Source: Thaumarchaeota archaeon SCGC AAA007-O23 (GTDB lineage: Archaea; Thermoproteota; Nitrososphaeria; Nitrososphaerales; Nitrosopumilaceae). From it: 6,600 nt of DNA. A program made the position numbers and the translations under genes. Of the stretch, positions 6,589 through 6,600 are shown piece by piece; the first letter of the stretch is position 1; each line of letters starts with the position of its first letter. The stretch spans positions 1 through 6,600 of the forward strand of contig ARWO01000007.1 in assembly GCA_000402075.1 (NCBI GenBank), read 5' to 3'. The notes below the pieces were generated by a model. The model was not told the DNA's origin. It did no database searches and saw nothing but the letters and a program-made list of their open reading frames with translations.

Positions 6589-6600
6589 AAATCGTAATAA

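Noticed and set aside
1..6600. CRISPR arrays, tRNA/rRNA genes, insertion sequences, defence or mobile genes
   Set aside because: Nearly every base is explained by six metabolic or envelope genes. I saw no direct repeat series, terminal inverted repeats, cloverleaf-like segment or transposase/integrase motif.

Overview
The window looks like ordinary chromosomal DNA from an AT-rich ammonia-oxidizing archaeon of the Nitrosopumilus type (Thaumarchaeota/Nitrososphaerota). This is inferred from four things: AT-rich, Lys/Ile-rich proteins; a mevalonate-pathway HMG-CoA reductase of class II; a long-form HisG heading a compact histidine operon that contains a HAD phosphatase; and a membrane-anchored sugar-dehydrogenase-like beta-propeller. 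No rRNA or other taxonomic marker is present, so the assignment is provisional.

Layout: six genes, all on the minus strand, fill almost the whole window. In transcription order (right to left) they are: (1) a membrane-anchored PQQ sugar dehydrogenase-like (GSDH) beta-propeller, 5450-6574; (2) class II HMG-CoA reductase, 4291-5448; (3) hisG, ATP phosphoribosyltransferase, long form, 3274-4260; (4) hisD, histidinol dehydrogenase, 1985-3277; (5) hisC, histidinol-phosphate aminotransferase, 925-1992; (6) a HAD-superfamily hydrolase, 1-928, which runs off the left edge. The junctions are a 1-base gap, a 30-base gap, a 4-base overlap, an 8-base overlap and a 4-base overlap. There is no stretch over 300 bases without a gene. 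I found no tRNA, rRNA, CRISPR array, insertion sequence, repeat array or convincing terminator.

Function: HisG makes the first committed step of histidine synthesis (ATP + PRPP). HisC converts imidazole-acetol phosphate to histidinol phosphate, and HisD oxidises histidinol to histidine. The step between HisC and HisD needs a histidinol-phosphate phosphatase. The HAD protein, translationally coupled to hisC by an ATGA overlap, is a good positional candidate. The remaining his genes probably continue beyond the left edge. HMG-CoA reductase makes mevalonate for archaeal isoprenoid lipids and is not chemically linked to histidine.

Most worth a second look: the beta-propeller appears to have lost three of the key catalytic and PQQ-contacting residues of soluble glucose dehydrogenase; the HMG-CoA reductase lacks most of the C-terminal flap domain; the HAD protein has an oversized cap and a likely, unproven, role as the missing phosphatase; and hisD seems to start at a TTG overlapping the hisG stop. 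I saw no mobile, defence or clearly new multi-gene system.
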